From Candidatus Methylomirabilota bacterium (GTDB taxonomy: Bacteria; Methylomirabilota; Methylomirabilia; Rokubacteriales; CSP1-6), in assembly GCA_035764725.1 (NCBI GenBank), contig DASTYT010000047.1, positions 124,001 to 188,000 of the forward strand: DNA of 64,000 bases, written 5' to 3'. The notes below the pieces were generated by a model. The model had not been told where the DNA came from. It ran no database searches and saw nothing but the letters and a program-made list of their open reading frames with translations. The position numbers were made by a program, and so were the translations under genes. Positions 25,282-34,210 of the stretch are shown here, piece after piece; position 1 is the first letter of the stretch, and each line of letters starts with the position of its first letter.

Positions 25282-26807
25282 GGGGCGTCTCCTTTCTCCG
25301 CGAGCGCGAGGCGCCCGCGCCAGTCGAGGCCGCGCACGATCCACGCGCGCAGGCCGAGGAGCAGCAGGGCTGCCCCCACCGCCAGCAGCACGGCGGCGAT
25401 GGGGCGGCTAACGAAGATGGCGTAGTGGCCGTCGGACATCGCCAGCGACTGGCGCAGGCTCATCTCGAGCAGCGGTGCGAGAATGGCGCCCAGCACGATG
25501 GGCGCGGTCTCGAAGTCGAGCTTGCGCAGGAGCCAGCCCAGCACGCCCATGGTGACGGCGATCCACACGTCCACGACGCTGCCGTTCACCGCGTAGACAC
25601 CCACCACGCAGAACACGATGATGGCGGGGTAGAGCAGCGCGTAGGGGATGCGCAGCACGTTCACGAAGAGACCCACCATGGGCAGGTTCAGCATGAGCAG
25701 CATCACGTTTCCCACGTACATCGACGCGATGAAGCCCCAGAAGAGCGCCGGCTGCTGCTGGATGAGCAGCGGCCCCGGCGACACGCCGTGCACCATGAGG
25801 GCGGCCAGCATGACCGCCGGGATCGGGCCGGAGGGCACGCCGAGGGCGAGCATGGGCACGAAGGCGCCGGAGGTGGCCGAGTTGTTGGCGGACTCGGGGC
25901 CGGCCACGCCCGCCACCGCGCCCTGCCCGAACTCCTCCGGGTGCCGCGAGAGACGGCGCTCCACCGCGTAGGAGACGAAGCTCGAGATGATGTGCGCCGA
26001 GCCGGGCACGATGCCGATGAGGAAGCCCAGCACGGTGCCGCGGCCGATCGGCCCCATGGAGTCGCGCCACTCCTGGCGCGAGGGCAGGAGCTCGCGCAGC
26101 TTCGGCTTCTGCACCTTGGGCGGCGTCGGCTGCCCGGCGCTTGCCAAGACCTCGGCGAGGCCGAAGAGGCCCACCGCGAGCGGCACCACGCCGATGCCGT
26201 CCCCCAGCTCCACCACGCCGTAGGCGAAGCGGAAGTAGCCCGACATGGGATCGATGCCCACCATGCCCAGCAGCAAGCCCAGCGCGGCCATCGCGAGGGA
26301 CTTCAGCATCGAGCCGCCGGTCATGTAGGCGAGCACGAGGAGCCCCAGCAGGAGCAGGGCGAAGTTCTCCGGCGGACCCAGGCGCAGCGCGAAGCTCGCC
26401 AGCGGCGGGGCAAGGAGCATCAGCCCCACCACCGACACCGTGCCCGCGACGAAGGAGCCCACCGCGGCGATGGCCAGAGCGGCGCCCGCCCGCCCCTTGC
26501 GCGCCATCGCATAGCCGTCGATGCAGGTCATTACCGAAGCGGCCTCGCCGGGGATGCGCATGAGGATCGACGTCGTGGAACCGCCGTACATGGCGCCGTA
26601 GTAGATGCCGGCGAGCAGCACGATGGCCCGCGTCGCGTCGAGGCCGAACGTCGCGGGAAGCAACAGGCTGATCCCAGCCAGTGGTCCCACGCCCGGCAGC
26701 ACGCCCACGAGCGTGCCGATCACGCAGCCCGCGAACGCGTAGAAGAGAATCGGCGGCTGCAGTGCCACGCTGAAGCCCAGCGCCAGGTTCTGCAGCGTCT
26801 CGAGCAC
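25278..26807 (-). CDS. tctA: Tripartite tricarboxylate transporter large permease TctA
   Basis: A 509-residue membrane protein with about 11-12 helices. The duplicated family motifs GVLPGVGPLAG (N-half) and LIGIVPGSAHIISSFVSY (C-half) and the VAGPESANNSATSGAFVPML signature are diagnostic of TctA. The GTG at 26807 lies 5 bases after the tctB stop. It forms the channel for carboxylate uptake driven by an ion gradient. Confidence 0.94.
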   Translation of the reverse strand: MLETLQNLALGFSVALQPPILFYAFAGCVIGTLVGVLPGVGPLAGISLLLPATFGLDATRAIVLLAGIYYGAMYGGSTTSILMRIPGEAASVMTCIDGYAMARKGRAGAALAIAAVGSFVAGTVSVVGLMLLAPPLASFALRLGPPENFALLLLGLLVLAYMTGGSMLKSLAMAALGLLLGMVGIDPMSGYFRFAYGVVELGDGIGVVPLAVGLFGLAEVLASAGQPTPPKVQKPKLRELLPSRQEWRDSMGPIGRGTVLGFLIGIVPGSAHIISSFVSYAVERRLSRHPEEFGQGAVAGVAGPESANNSATSGAFVPMLALGVPSGPIPAVMLAALMVHGVSPGPLLIQQQPALFWGFIASMYVGNVMLLMLNLPMVGLFVNVLRIPYALLYPAIIVFCVVGVYAVNGSVVDVWIAVTMGVLGWLLRKLDFETAPIVLGAILAPLLEMSLRQSLAMSDGHYAIFVSRPIAAVLLAVGAALLLLGLRAWIVRGLDWRGRLALAEKGDAP

Positions 26808-26811
26808 GCGG

Positions 26812-27255
26812 TCAGAACCCCAGCGGTCCCACCGGCAGCGGGACCTTGAGCAGGGTGTTGAAGAGGTAGAACGAGCCCCACGCCATTCCCGCCGCGAAGG
26901 CGGCGGTGGTGACGAGGCCGCGGCGCTCGACGGCACCCACGAGGAAGAGCAGCATCACGAGCACGCTCAGCCGGTAGCCGACACGCTCGAGACCGAGCGT
27001 GAGGAACGCGCCGGCCGCCACGATCACCAGGGCGCGTCGCGTCTCGCGCCAATCCACGTCGCCGAGGCGGGTGGCGCGGCCGCCGAACGCCACGATGGCG
27101 ATGCCGAGCCCCAGGGCGACGAGGGCCAGCGCGGCGGGAAACGCCCCGGGCCCCGGCTCGCGCCAGCTGCCGAGGGGCAGGCGGCGGCACTCCCACAGCA
27201 CCCAGAGCGCGAGGAGCACGAGCGCTCCGCCCCCGGCGCGATCGATGGTCAGCAC
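26812..27255 (-). CDS. tctB: Tripartite tricarboxylate transporter small permease TctB
   Basis: A 147-residue membrane protein with four hydrophobic segments and the N-terminal MLTIDRAGGGALVLLALWVL plus GSWREPGPGAFP loop typical of TctB. It starts four bases after the SDR stop, so the transporter is coupled to the SDR/cupin/phosphonate run upstream. Confidence 0.9.
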   Translation of the reverse strand: MLTIDRAGGGALVLLALWVLWECRRLPLGSWREPGPGAFPAALALVALGLGIAIVAFGGRATRLGDVDWRETRRALVIVAAGAFLTLGLERVGYRLSVLVMLLFLVGAVERRGLVTTAAFAAGMAWGSFYLFNTLLKVPLPVGPLGF

Positions 27256-27259
27256 GTAT

Positions 27260-27997
27260 TTAATACGTGGCCCGGCCGCCGGAGAGGTCGTACACCGCGC
27301 CGGTGCTGAAGGAGCACTCGTCGGAGGCCAGCCAGGCCACCAGCGCCGCCACCTCCTCCGGACGCCCCACGCGGCCCATGGGGATCTTGGAGACGAGGAA
27401 ATCGACGGTGCTCCGCTCCATCTGCTGGAGCAATTCGGTGCCGATCACCGCCGGCGCCACCGCATTGACGAGGATCCCACGCGTGGCGACCTCCTTCGCG
27501 ACCGCCTTGGTGAGACCGATGACGCCGGCCTTCGCGGTGGAGTACGGGACCAGGGTGGGATTGCCTTCCTTGCCGGCGATCGAGGCAATGTTGATGATGC
27601 GCCCGCCCCCCTGGGGGAGCATCACCTTCACCGCGGCGCGGCAGCCGTAGAACACGCTGGCGAGGTCGACGTCGATCACGCGTGCCCAGTCCTCGTCGCT
27701 CAGCTCCCAGATGGGAAACGAGCGCCCGGTGATGCCGGCATTGTTCACGAGGACGTCGAGCCGCCCCCAGCGGCGCACGACCGCCGCCACCGCCGCGTCG
27801 ACCTCGGCCGAGCGCGTGACGTCGGCCGTGAGCGCGAGGACTTCAGGTCCGAGGGTCTTGGCCGCCGCCTCCGCGCCCGCGCGGTCGAGGTCGAGCACGG
27901 CCACGCGTGCCCCGTCGGCGGCCAGCCGGCGGGCGATGGCGAGACCGATGCCGCGGGCGGCGCCGGTGACGAGCGCGGCGCGACCGGTCAGGGACAC
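27260..27997 (-). CDS. Short-chain dehydrogenase/reductase
   Basis: A 245-residue classical SDR starting with GTG behind AGGAGG. The cofactor motif TGAARGIGLAIA, NNAG, catalytic Ser in NIASIAG and YxxxK in YSTAK are intact. The residue after the second strand (LDLDR, Asp) favours NAD(H). It resembles FabG-type 3-oxoacyl reductases, but position between a cupin and the TctBAC transporter suggests a catabolic role. It starts 9 bases after the cupin stop. Confidence 0.9.
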   Translation of the reverse strand: MSLTGRAALVTGAARGIGLAIARRLAADGARVAVLDLDRAGAEAAAKTLGPEVLALTADVTRSAEVDAAVAAVVRRWGRLDVLVNNAGITGRSFPIWELSDEDWARVIDVDLASVFYGCRAAVKVMLPQGGGRIINIASIAGKEGNPTLVPYSTAKAGVIGLTKAVAKEVATRGILVNAVAPAVIGTELLQQMERSTVDFLVSKIPMGRVGRPEEVAALVAWLASDECSFSTGAVYDLSGGRATY

Positions 27998-28006
27998 GGT
28001 GTCCTC

Positions 28007-28336
28007 CTAGTACACGGGCGGCGCGTAAATGGTCAGACAGAAGAGCGGCGCCGTGCCAGGATTGTCGACGTGGTGCCGGGTGCCCGCGGGAATCATGACG
28101 CAGGCGCCGGGGCCCGCCTCGCTCTCCACCTCGCCCATACGCACCCGGGCGAGGCCCTCGATCACGTAGATGATCTGGTCGCCGGTGTGGGTCTCCGCCG
28201 GCCCCGCGTCCTCGCCGGGCCCGATCGTCATGACCGCGGTCTGGCTCCGCCCCGTGTCCTGCATGATCTCGAAGTACTGGCCGTGGAAGCGGCGCGTGTC
28301 GATGACGCCGCCGCCGGCTCGGTCCGATTCACTCAT
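28007..28336 (-). CDS. Single-domain cupin protein
   Basis: A 109-residue small beta-barrel protein. The two cupin motifs are recognisable: ETHTGDQIIYVIEGLARV and GACVMIPAGTRHHVDNPG. Metal ligands are only partly typical. The ATG overlaps the phosphonate permease stop (ATGA). Small cupins of this kind act as isomerases, dioxygenases or sensors; no reaction can be assigned. Confidence 0.82.
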   Translation of the reverse strand: MSESDRAGGGVIDTRRFHGQYFEIMQDTGRSQTAVMTIGPGEDAGPAETHTGDQIIYVIEGLARVRMGEVESEAGPGACVMIPAGTRHHVDNPGTAPLFCLTIYAPPVY

Positions 28337-30069
28337 GGCTGTCCTCCCGGGGCGGGCCCGGCGGCGGCCTGTGTCCAGGCCTGGGTGCGCCGGGTGACGC
28401 CCTTCATGGCGATCCAGTAGAGCAACCGCACGCCCAGTCCCATGGCGATGATGAGGACGGACATCGCGGCGGCCTGGGCGGTGTCGCCCGCGTCGTCCAT
28501 CAGCAGCACCGCGACCGCGGCCAGCTCCGTCCCGGGCGCGACGAGGAACACCACCGCGGACAGCGTGACCATCGCGTTCAGGAAGAAGTACATGCTGATG
28601 GCCACGATCGAGGGCAGCGCCATCGGCACCGTGACGCGCCAGAACGTGCGGTAGAACGGCACTCCCAGCGAGGCAGACACGTTCTCGAACTCGGCGTCCA
28701 TCTGCTTGAGCGAGGCGGTGGCGGTGAGGAAGCCGACCGTGAAGTAGTGGATCACGTTCGAGACGACGAGGATGGCGAGCGTGCCGTAGAGCCGGTTGAG
28801 CGGACTGTCCGGGGCGTTGAACGTGAAGATGTAGGCGAGACCCAGGACCATGCCCGGGATGGACACGGGCAGGATCGACAGGAGATAGAGCGGCCCGCTC
28901 GCCACCGTACGGCACTTCTCCACCACGTAGGCGCCTCCGAAGGTCAGCACGGTCCCCACCAGGGCCGTCCACAGCGCCACGTGGAGGCTGTTCCAGAGCG
29001 GCGTGTAGCCGCCCACCGTGTCGAACGCGTAGTGCTTGAGAGTGAGCCCCATGTTGTAGGGCCAGCGGTGCACCAGCGAGGCGATCAGGATCACCACGTA
29101 GATCCCCCCGATCACGAGGGCGATGAGCCCGCAATAGATGGTGGCGAGCCCGTCGGTGAGCGGCGCGGGCGCCGGGATCAACGGCTTGGACGACGCGGTC
29201 ACCAGCGCGTACTGCCGGCGCTGGACCACGCGATCGACCACGAAGGCCAGCAGCGCGGGGATCAGGAGGACCACCGACACCGTGGCGCCCATGGTGAAGT
29301 TCTGCTGGCCCGACACCTGATTGTAGATCTCGGTGGCCATCACGGAGAACTTGCCACCGATCACCTTGGGCGCGCCGAAGTCGGTGATGACGGTGGTGAA
29401 GACCACGAAGCAGGCGCTCACCAGCCCGAACTTCACGCCGGGGAGCGTCACGGTGAGGAAGGTCTTCGCGCCCGAGGCCCCCAGCGTCCGCGCCGCGTCG
29501 TAGAGCCGGGCGTCGGTGGCGGACAAGGCCGCGATCAGGATGAGGAGCGCGTGGGGGAAGCAGTAGAACACCTCCGCGAACACGATCCCCTTGGCCCCGT
29601 AGATCCCCACGTTCCAGCCGGTGGCGCGGGTGAAAATCCCGTTGTTCCCGAAGACGTAGACGAACGCGAAGGCCTGCACCAGCGACGGCGCGAAGATCGG
29701 CAGCATGGCGACCACCCGGAAGAGGCCCTTGGCCGGCACCTGCGTGCGCGTGAGCGCATAGGCGTAGGCGAACGCCAGGGCCACCGTGAGCGCCATGGAC
29801 AGCAGCGCGACGGAGAGGCTGTTGGTGATGGACGCCGAGATCGCCGGCGTCCCGAAGTAGCGGACGTAGTTGGCGAGGCCGATCCAGCGCCCGTCGTTGT
29901 CGAGCAGGCTCCGCCAGACGATCTTCGCCATCGGCAGCAGGATGAAGAGATAGAGGACGGCGCCGAAGCCTGCGACCAGCGCCCAGCGGACGGCGTCTTC
30001 CTTGCCGAACCGGTGGCGGACGGTCCGGTCGGGGATAGCGGCGCCGGCTTCCGCGGAGACGACGGCCAC
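28333..30069 (-). CDS. ABC permease, putative 2-aminoethylphosphonate type (PhnV/FbpB-like)
   Basis: A 578-residue permease with two fused six-helix permease halves. Each half has an EAA-type loop: DAARTLGASGAKTFLTVTLP in the first, and ENVSASLGVPFYRTFWRVTVP in the second. Large fused permeases of this form belong to the iron(III)/2-aminoethylphosphonate class; the linked binding protein and phnW-phnY-phnA genes favour the phosphonate. It starts with GTG three bases after the ATPase stop and overlaps the cupin start. Confidence 0.85.
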   Translation of the reverse strand: MAVVSAEAGAAIPDRTVRHRFGKEDAVRWALVAGFGAVLYLFILLPMAKIVWRSLLDNDGRWIGLANYVRYFGTPAISASITNSLSVALLSMALTVALAFAYAYALTRTQVPAKGLFRVVAMLPIFAPSLVQAFAFVYVFGNNGIFTRATGWNVGIYGAKGIVFAEVFYCFPHALLILIAALSATDARLYDAARTLGASGAKTFLTVTLPGVKFGLVSACFVVFTTVITDFGAPKVIGGKFSVMATEIYNQVSGQQNFTMGATVSVVLLIPALLAFVVDRVVQRRQYALVTASSKPLIPAPAPLTDGLATIYCGLIALVIGGIYVVILIASLVHRWPYNMGLTLKHYAFDTVGGYTPLWNSLHVALWTALVGTVLTFGGAYVVEKCRTVASGPLYLLSILPVSIPGMVLGLAYIFTFNAPDSPLNRLYGTLAILVVSNVIHYFTVGFLTATASLKQMDAEFENVSASLGVPFYRTFWRVTVPMALPSIVAISMYFFLNAMVTLSAVVFLVAPGTELAAVAVLLMDDAGDTAQAAAMSVLIIAMGLGVRLLYWIAMKGVTRRTQAWTQAAAGPAPGGQP

Positions 30070-30072
30070 GCG

Positions 30073-31179
30073 CTAGCCCTCGGCGGGGAACACGCGCAGG
30101 GCCTCCGGCCGCAGCGCGAGGTCGAGCTCGCCGCCCTCCTTCACGCCCAGCTCGGCGAAGGCGTTCGCCGCCACGTCGCACTCGAGCACCGCCCCCGCCT
30201 CGCCGGGCAGCGCCAGGGCCAGACGCGTGAAGGAGCCCAGGAACTGGGCGGCGCGGATGCGCATGGTGAGGCTGTTGGCGGCGCCGCGCGCGGCCGGGCC
30301 CACCACGATCTCCTCGGGCCGGATGGCGAGGGTCAGCGGCATGCCTGGCGTTACCGGACCGTCCGCGCCGATGCCCGGCACGTACCTCAGCTCGACCGGA
30401 CCGAGGCAGGCCGAGCCCGGCGTTGGGCCGGCCACCGCAGCGAGGAAGTTCATCTGGCCCACGAAGCGCGCCACGAAGGGGGACCGCGGCCGCGTGTACA
30501 CCTCGTGCGGCGGCCCCACCTGCTCGACCACGCCGTGATTCATCACCACGATGCGGTCGGCCATAGCGAGCGCTTCTTCCTGATCGTGGGTGACCATGAT
30601 CGTGGTGATGCCGAGCCGGCGCTGGAGCGCCCGGATCTCGTGGCGGAGCGCCTGCCGCACGCGCGCGTCGAGGGCGGAGAGAGGCTCGTCGAGCAGGAGC
30701 AGCGCCGGCGAGGGCGCCAGGGCGCGGCAGAGCGCGATGCGCTGCTGCTCGCCGCCGGAGAGCTGGGCGGGATACTTGTCGCGGTGGTGGCGCAGGCCGA
30801 CCAGGCCGAGCAGCTCGTCGACTCGCCGCGCGATCTCGGCGCGCGACACCTTGCGCGTCTCGAGCCCGTAGCCGATGTTGCGCGCGACGGTGAGATTCGG
30901 GAACAGCGCGTAGGACTGGAAGACGATGCCGTAGTTGCGCTCGGCCGGCGGCAGCGTGGAGACGTCGCGGCCCGCCATCATCACCGCGCCGGCGTTCTGC
31001 CGCTCGAGCCCCGCGATGATGCGGAGCAGCGTCGTCTTCCCGCAGCCCGAGGGGCCCAGGAAGCACACGAACTCGCCGGCGTCCACCGACAGGCTCACCC
31101 CGCGCAGGGCGATGAACACACCGAACTTCTTGGCGATGCCCTCCAGCGCGACGGCAGCGGGGCGCGGGACGTCAGCCAT
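30073..31179 (-). CDS. ABC ATPase, putative 2-aminoethylphosphonate type (PhnT-like)
   Basis: A 368-residue importer ATPase with all motifs intact: Walker A GPSGCGKTT, Q-loop VFQSYALFPN, signature LSGGEQQR, Walker B LLLLDEPLSALD and H-loop VTHDQEEAL, then a C-terminal TOBE domain (about 280-365). The ATG at 31179 overlaps the last 8 bases of recQ. It should energise the permease directly downstream. The intact motifs contrast with the degenerate ATPase at 16882-17991. Confidence 0.9.
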   Translation of the reverse strand: MADVPRPAAVALEGIAKKFGVFIALRGVSLSVDAGEFVCFLGPSGCGKTTLLRIIAGLERQNAGAVMMAGRDVSTLPPAERNYGIVFQSYALFPNLTVARNIGYGLETRKVSRAEIARRVDELLGLVGLRHHRDKYPAQLSGGEQQRIALCRALAPSPALLLLDEPLSALDARVRQALRHEIRALQRRLGITTIMVTHDQEEALAMADRIVVMNHGVVEQVGPPHEVYTRPRSPFVARFVGQMNFLAAVAGPTPGSACLGPVELRYVPGIGADGPVTPGMPLTLAIRPEEIVVGPAARGAANSLTMRIRAAQFLGSFTRLALALPGEAGAVLECDVAANAFAELGVKEGGELDLALRPEALRVFPAEG

Positions 31180-33130
31180 GCTGCGCCACCACCTCGAGGA
31201 AGCCCGCGCCATAGCGCTCGGCCTTGTGGCGGCCGATCCCGTGGGCCAGCAGCAGGTCGTGGAGCGTGCGCGGCTTGAGGAGCGCAATGTCGCGCAGCGT
31301 CCGGTCGCTCGCCACCATGAATGGCGCGATCCCCTCCGCCCGGGCCAGGCCGAGCCGGTGCCGGCGCAGCGCCTCGAACAGCGCCTCGGCGGCCGCCGCC
31401 GCGATCGGATCGTCGGACGCGGGCGCACGCTTCGGCAAGCCCGCGCGCCGCCGTGCGCCGTCGTCCGGCCGTGGCGCTCCCGCGCTCGCCGGCGGGAGCA
31501 GGAGCCGCGCCGGGCGCTCGCCCTTCATCACCGCGCGGCCCTCGTCTGTGAGGACCACCACCGGCCGGTCACCCCCCGTGAAGCTCACCCACCCCGCGGC
31601 CACGCAGCGCCGCAGCACCGCGACCAGCCAGGTCTCTCCGTGCTCGCGCAGGTTGCCGAAGGTCGGCACGCGGGTGAGGCCGGCCCGCTCGAGGCGCGGC
31701 TCCGCCTCGCCACGGATCAGCTTCACCGCAGTGCCGAGGCCGAAGCGGCCATGGACGCGGGCCACGCCCGACAGGGCCTTCCTCACGATCAACGACACCG
31801 CCTCCGCGTCATGCTCACCGACACCGTCGCCGCCGCCCGCGGCCAGGGCCACGCACACGTCGCAGCGCCCGCAGCCGTGCAGGGTCTCCGCCTCGTCACC
31901 GAAGTAGCGCAGGATGGCGTCGTGGCGGCAGGAGCCGCCCTCGGCCCAGCGCACGAGCTCGAGAAAGAGGCCCCACTTGTGCTCGACCACGTCCGGCTCG
32001 GGCGGCGGCGCGCCCTCGCTGCCGCGCTCGAGCAGCGCGCGCCGCAGCGGGAGATCGCGCGCGGAGGTGAGAAGCAGCCCCACCGCGGGAGCGCCGTCCC
32101 GTCCCGCGCGACCGACCTCCTGGTAGTAGGCCTCGATCGAACCCGGCGGCGCGAGATGGATCACCGCGCGCACGTCGGGACGATCGATGCCCATGCCGAA
32201 GGCATTGGTGGCGACCACCAGCTCCGCCCGGCCCTCCGCGAAGGCCCGCTGCGCCCGCTCGCGCGCGGCGCCGGCAAGCCCGGCGTGGTACACCTCGGTC
32301 CGCCACCCCAGCGCGGCGAGACGCGCCGCCTCCTCCTCGGCGCTCTTGCGCGTCGGCGCGTAGACGATTCCCGTGCCCCGGCCCCCGCGTGGGCGGCCCA
32401 GCATCTCGGCGAGGACGCCGTCGACCTGCGCGCCGCGCTCGCGGGGTCCGCCAATCGTGACGGCGCGCAGGCCCAGGTTCGGCCGCGCGAAGCCGCGCAC
32501 CATCTGGCGCGTGTCGGCGGGCAGACCGAGCCGCGCGAGGATCTCGTCCCGCACGACCGGCGTCGCGGTGGCGGTGCACGCAAGCACGGCAGCGCGCGGC
32601 AGCTCCGCGAGCAGGCCGCCGATCTCGAGGTACTCCGGGCGGAAGTCGTGGCCCCACTCGCTGATGCAGTGGGCCTCGTCCACCGCCACGAGCGGGCAGT
32701 CGAGATCGCGCAGCAAACCGCGGAAGCCGGGAAAGGCCAGGCGCTCGGGTGCCACGTAGGCGAGGCGGAACGCCCCCGAGGCCAGACTCCGCATGCGCGC
32801 GCGCAGCTCTTCGGCGGAGAGCGTGGCGGCGAGGTAGGTCGCGGGCACGCCGCGCGCGACGAGCGCCGCCATCTGATCATGCATGAGGGACACCAGGGGC
32901 GAGATCACCAGACTCGTGCCGGGCAGGAGCGCGGCGGGTAGCTGATAGGTCAGGCTCTTGCCGCCGCCGGTGGGCGCGACGAGGAGCAGCCGCCCCTCGG
33001 CCAGCAGCGTCTCGACGGCCTCGCGCTGCCCGGGGCGGAACGCGGTGTAGCCGAGGCGCGCGAGCCCGGCCGAGAGATCGAGCGAGGCGGCCGGCCCGCG
33101 AAGGGACGAAGCGGCCGCCGCGCCCCGCAT
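31172..33130 (-). CDS. recQ: ATP-dependent DNA helicase RecQ
   Basis: A 652-residue RecQ helicase. Motif I APTGGGKSLTYQLPA, motif II DEAHCISEWGHDFRPEY, motif VI QEVGRAGRDG, the zinc-binding Cys cluster (GSCRHDAI ... HGCGRCDVC), a winged-helix RQC region (about 410-510) and a C-terminal HRDC domain (about 575-645) are present in order. The ATG at 33130 is 4 bases after the phosphonate-binding-protein stop, and the stop overlaps the ATPase start, so recQ sits between two parts of one transporter. It unwinds DNA in recombination and replication repair; no link with phosphonate uptake is known to me. Confidence 0.95.
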   Translation of the reverse strand: MRGAAAASSLRGPAASLDLSAGLARLGYTAFRPGQREAVETLLAEGRLLLVAPTGGGKSLTYQLPAALLPGTSLVISPLVSLMHDQMAALVARGVPATYLAATLSAEELRARMRSLASGAFRLAYVAPERLAFPGFRGLLRDLDCPLVAVDEAHCISEWGHDFRPEYLEIGGLLAELPRAAVLACTATATPVVRDEILARLGLPADTRQMVRGFARPNLGLRAVTIGGPRERGAQVDGVLAEMLGRPRGGRGTGIVYAPTRKSAEEEAARLAALGWRTEVYHAGLAGAARERAQRAFAEGRAELVVATNAFGMGIDRPDVRAVIHLAPPGSIEAYYQEVGRAGRDGAPAVGLLLTSARDLPLRRALLERGSEGAPPPEPDVVEHKWGLFLELVRWAEGGSCRHDAILRYFGDEAETLHGCGRCDVCVALAAGGGDGVGEHDAEAVSLIVRKALSGVARVHGRFGLGTAVKLIRGEAEPRLERAGLTRVPTFGNLREHGETWLVAVLRRCVAAGWVSFTGGDRPVVVLTDEGRAVMKGERPARLLLPPASAGAPRPDDGARRRAGLPKRAPASDDPIAAAAAEALFEALRRHRLGLARAEGIAPFMVASDRTLRDIALLKPRTLHDLLLAHGIGRHKAERYGAGFLEVVAQHG

Positions 33131-33134
33131 CAGG

Positions 33135-34145
33135 CTATTTCGCGTACCGCTTGCTCCACTCGGCGAGGATGCGATCGCGGTTCTTCGCGGACCACTCGAA
33201 GTCGTTGGGGTATACCACCTTGCTGATGTCCTTGGGCAGACCCTCGGGAACGGGGAAGCCGGCCACGCCCACCGCGGCGAAGAATTTGGCGTAGAGCGCC
33301 ATCGCTTCATCGCTCGCCGCCCAGTCGAGGAACTCCTTGGCGGCCGGATTCTTCGCCCCCTTCTTGGTGAGACCGTTGGCCTCCATCTCGTAGCCCGAGC
33401 CCTCCTTGGGCAGCACCATCTCGACCGGGCTCCCCTTCTTCTTCATCTCGAGGGCAACGTACTCGAACGAGACGCCGACGGCGCGCTCGCCGGCCGCCGC
33501 GTCCTTGCAGGGCTTGGAGCCGGACTTGGTGTACTCGGCGATGTTGGTATTCAGGGCGTCCAGGTACTTCCACCCCTCCGCCTCACCCAGCCGCTGCAGG
33601 ATGGATGCGACCGAGAGATAGCCGGTGCCGGAGCTCGCCGGGTTCGGCATCACCACGTGACCCTTGTAGACGGGCTTGGTGAGATCGGCCCAGGACTCGG
33701 GCTTGGGGAGATTGTTCTTCTTGCCGACCTCGGTGTTGTAGCAGAAGGCCGACATGTAGATGTCGATGCCGACCCAGGACGGCGGGTTCGCCTTGTCGCG
33801 GAACAGCGGCTGGATGCGGTCGAGTCCCTTGGGCGCGTACGGCTCGAGAAGCCCGGCGTTCTTGAACACGAGCATGTTCGTGGCGGCCACGCCCCAGATG
33901 AGATCGGCCTGCATGTTGTCCTTCTCGGCCATGAACCGAGCCGCGATGTCGCCGGTGGACAGCCGCAGCATCTTGACGTCCAGGTTCGGGTGGGACTTGT
34001 TCAACGCCTTCATGTACTCCGTGACCTGCTCGTTCTCGATCGCGGTGTACACCACCACCGTCTGCTTCTGGGCGAACGCGGGGACGGTGAGGAGCGCCGT
34101 GACGCCGACCGCGAGCACGGCGACCATCCAGCTGCGCTTCAGCAT
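33135..34145 (-). CDS. ABC substrate-binding protein, putative 2-aminoethylphosphonate type (PhnS2-like)
   Basis: A 336-residue periplasmic protein with a Sec signal (cleavage near AFAQK) and AGGAGG before the ATG. The mature start VVVYTAIENEQVTEYM and the segments MLRLSTGDIAARF and PNPASSGTGYLSVAS match the putative 2-aminoethylphosphonate binding family, a sister of iron(III)-binding FbpA proteins. The FbpA Tyr pair for iron is not obvious. Linked phnW, phnY and phnA support an aminophosphonate ligand. Confidence 0.85.
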   Translation of the reverse strand: MLKRSWMVAVLAVGVTALLTVPAFAQKQTVVVYTAIENEQVTEYMKALNKSHPNLDVKMLRLSTGDIAARFMAEKDNMQADLIWGVAATNMLVFKNAGLLEPYAPKGLDRIQPLFRDKANPPSWVGIDIYMSAFCYNTEVGKKNNLPKPESWADLTKPVYKGHVVMPNPASSGTGYLSVASILQRLGEAEGWKYLDALNTNIAEYTKSGSKPCKDAAAGERAVGVSFEYVALEMKKKGSPVEMVLPKEGSGYEMEANGLTKKGAKNPAAKEFLDWAASDEAMALYAKFFAAVGVAGFPVPEGLPKDISKVVYPNDFEWSAKNRDRILAEWSKRYAK

Positions 34146-34210
34146 GCGAGCCTCCTTGGGCTGGTCCGGGTGGTGATTGGGCTGCCAGAGACTACCATAC
34201 CCATCGCGTG

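Noticed and set aside
28747..31278. Long plus-strand frame (843 codons) opposite the phosphonate transporter
   Set aside because: Antisense shadow of permease, ATPase and recQ with low-complexity composition; the minus-strand genes have clear family motifs.
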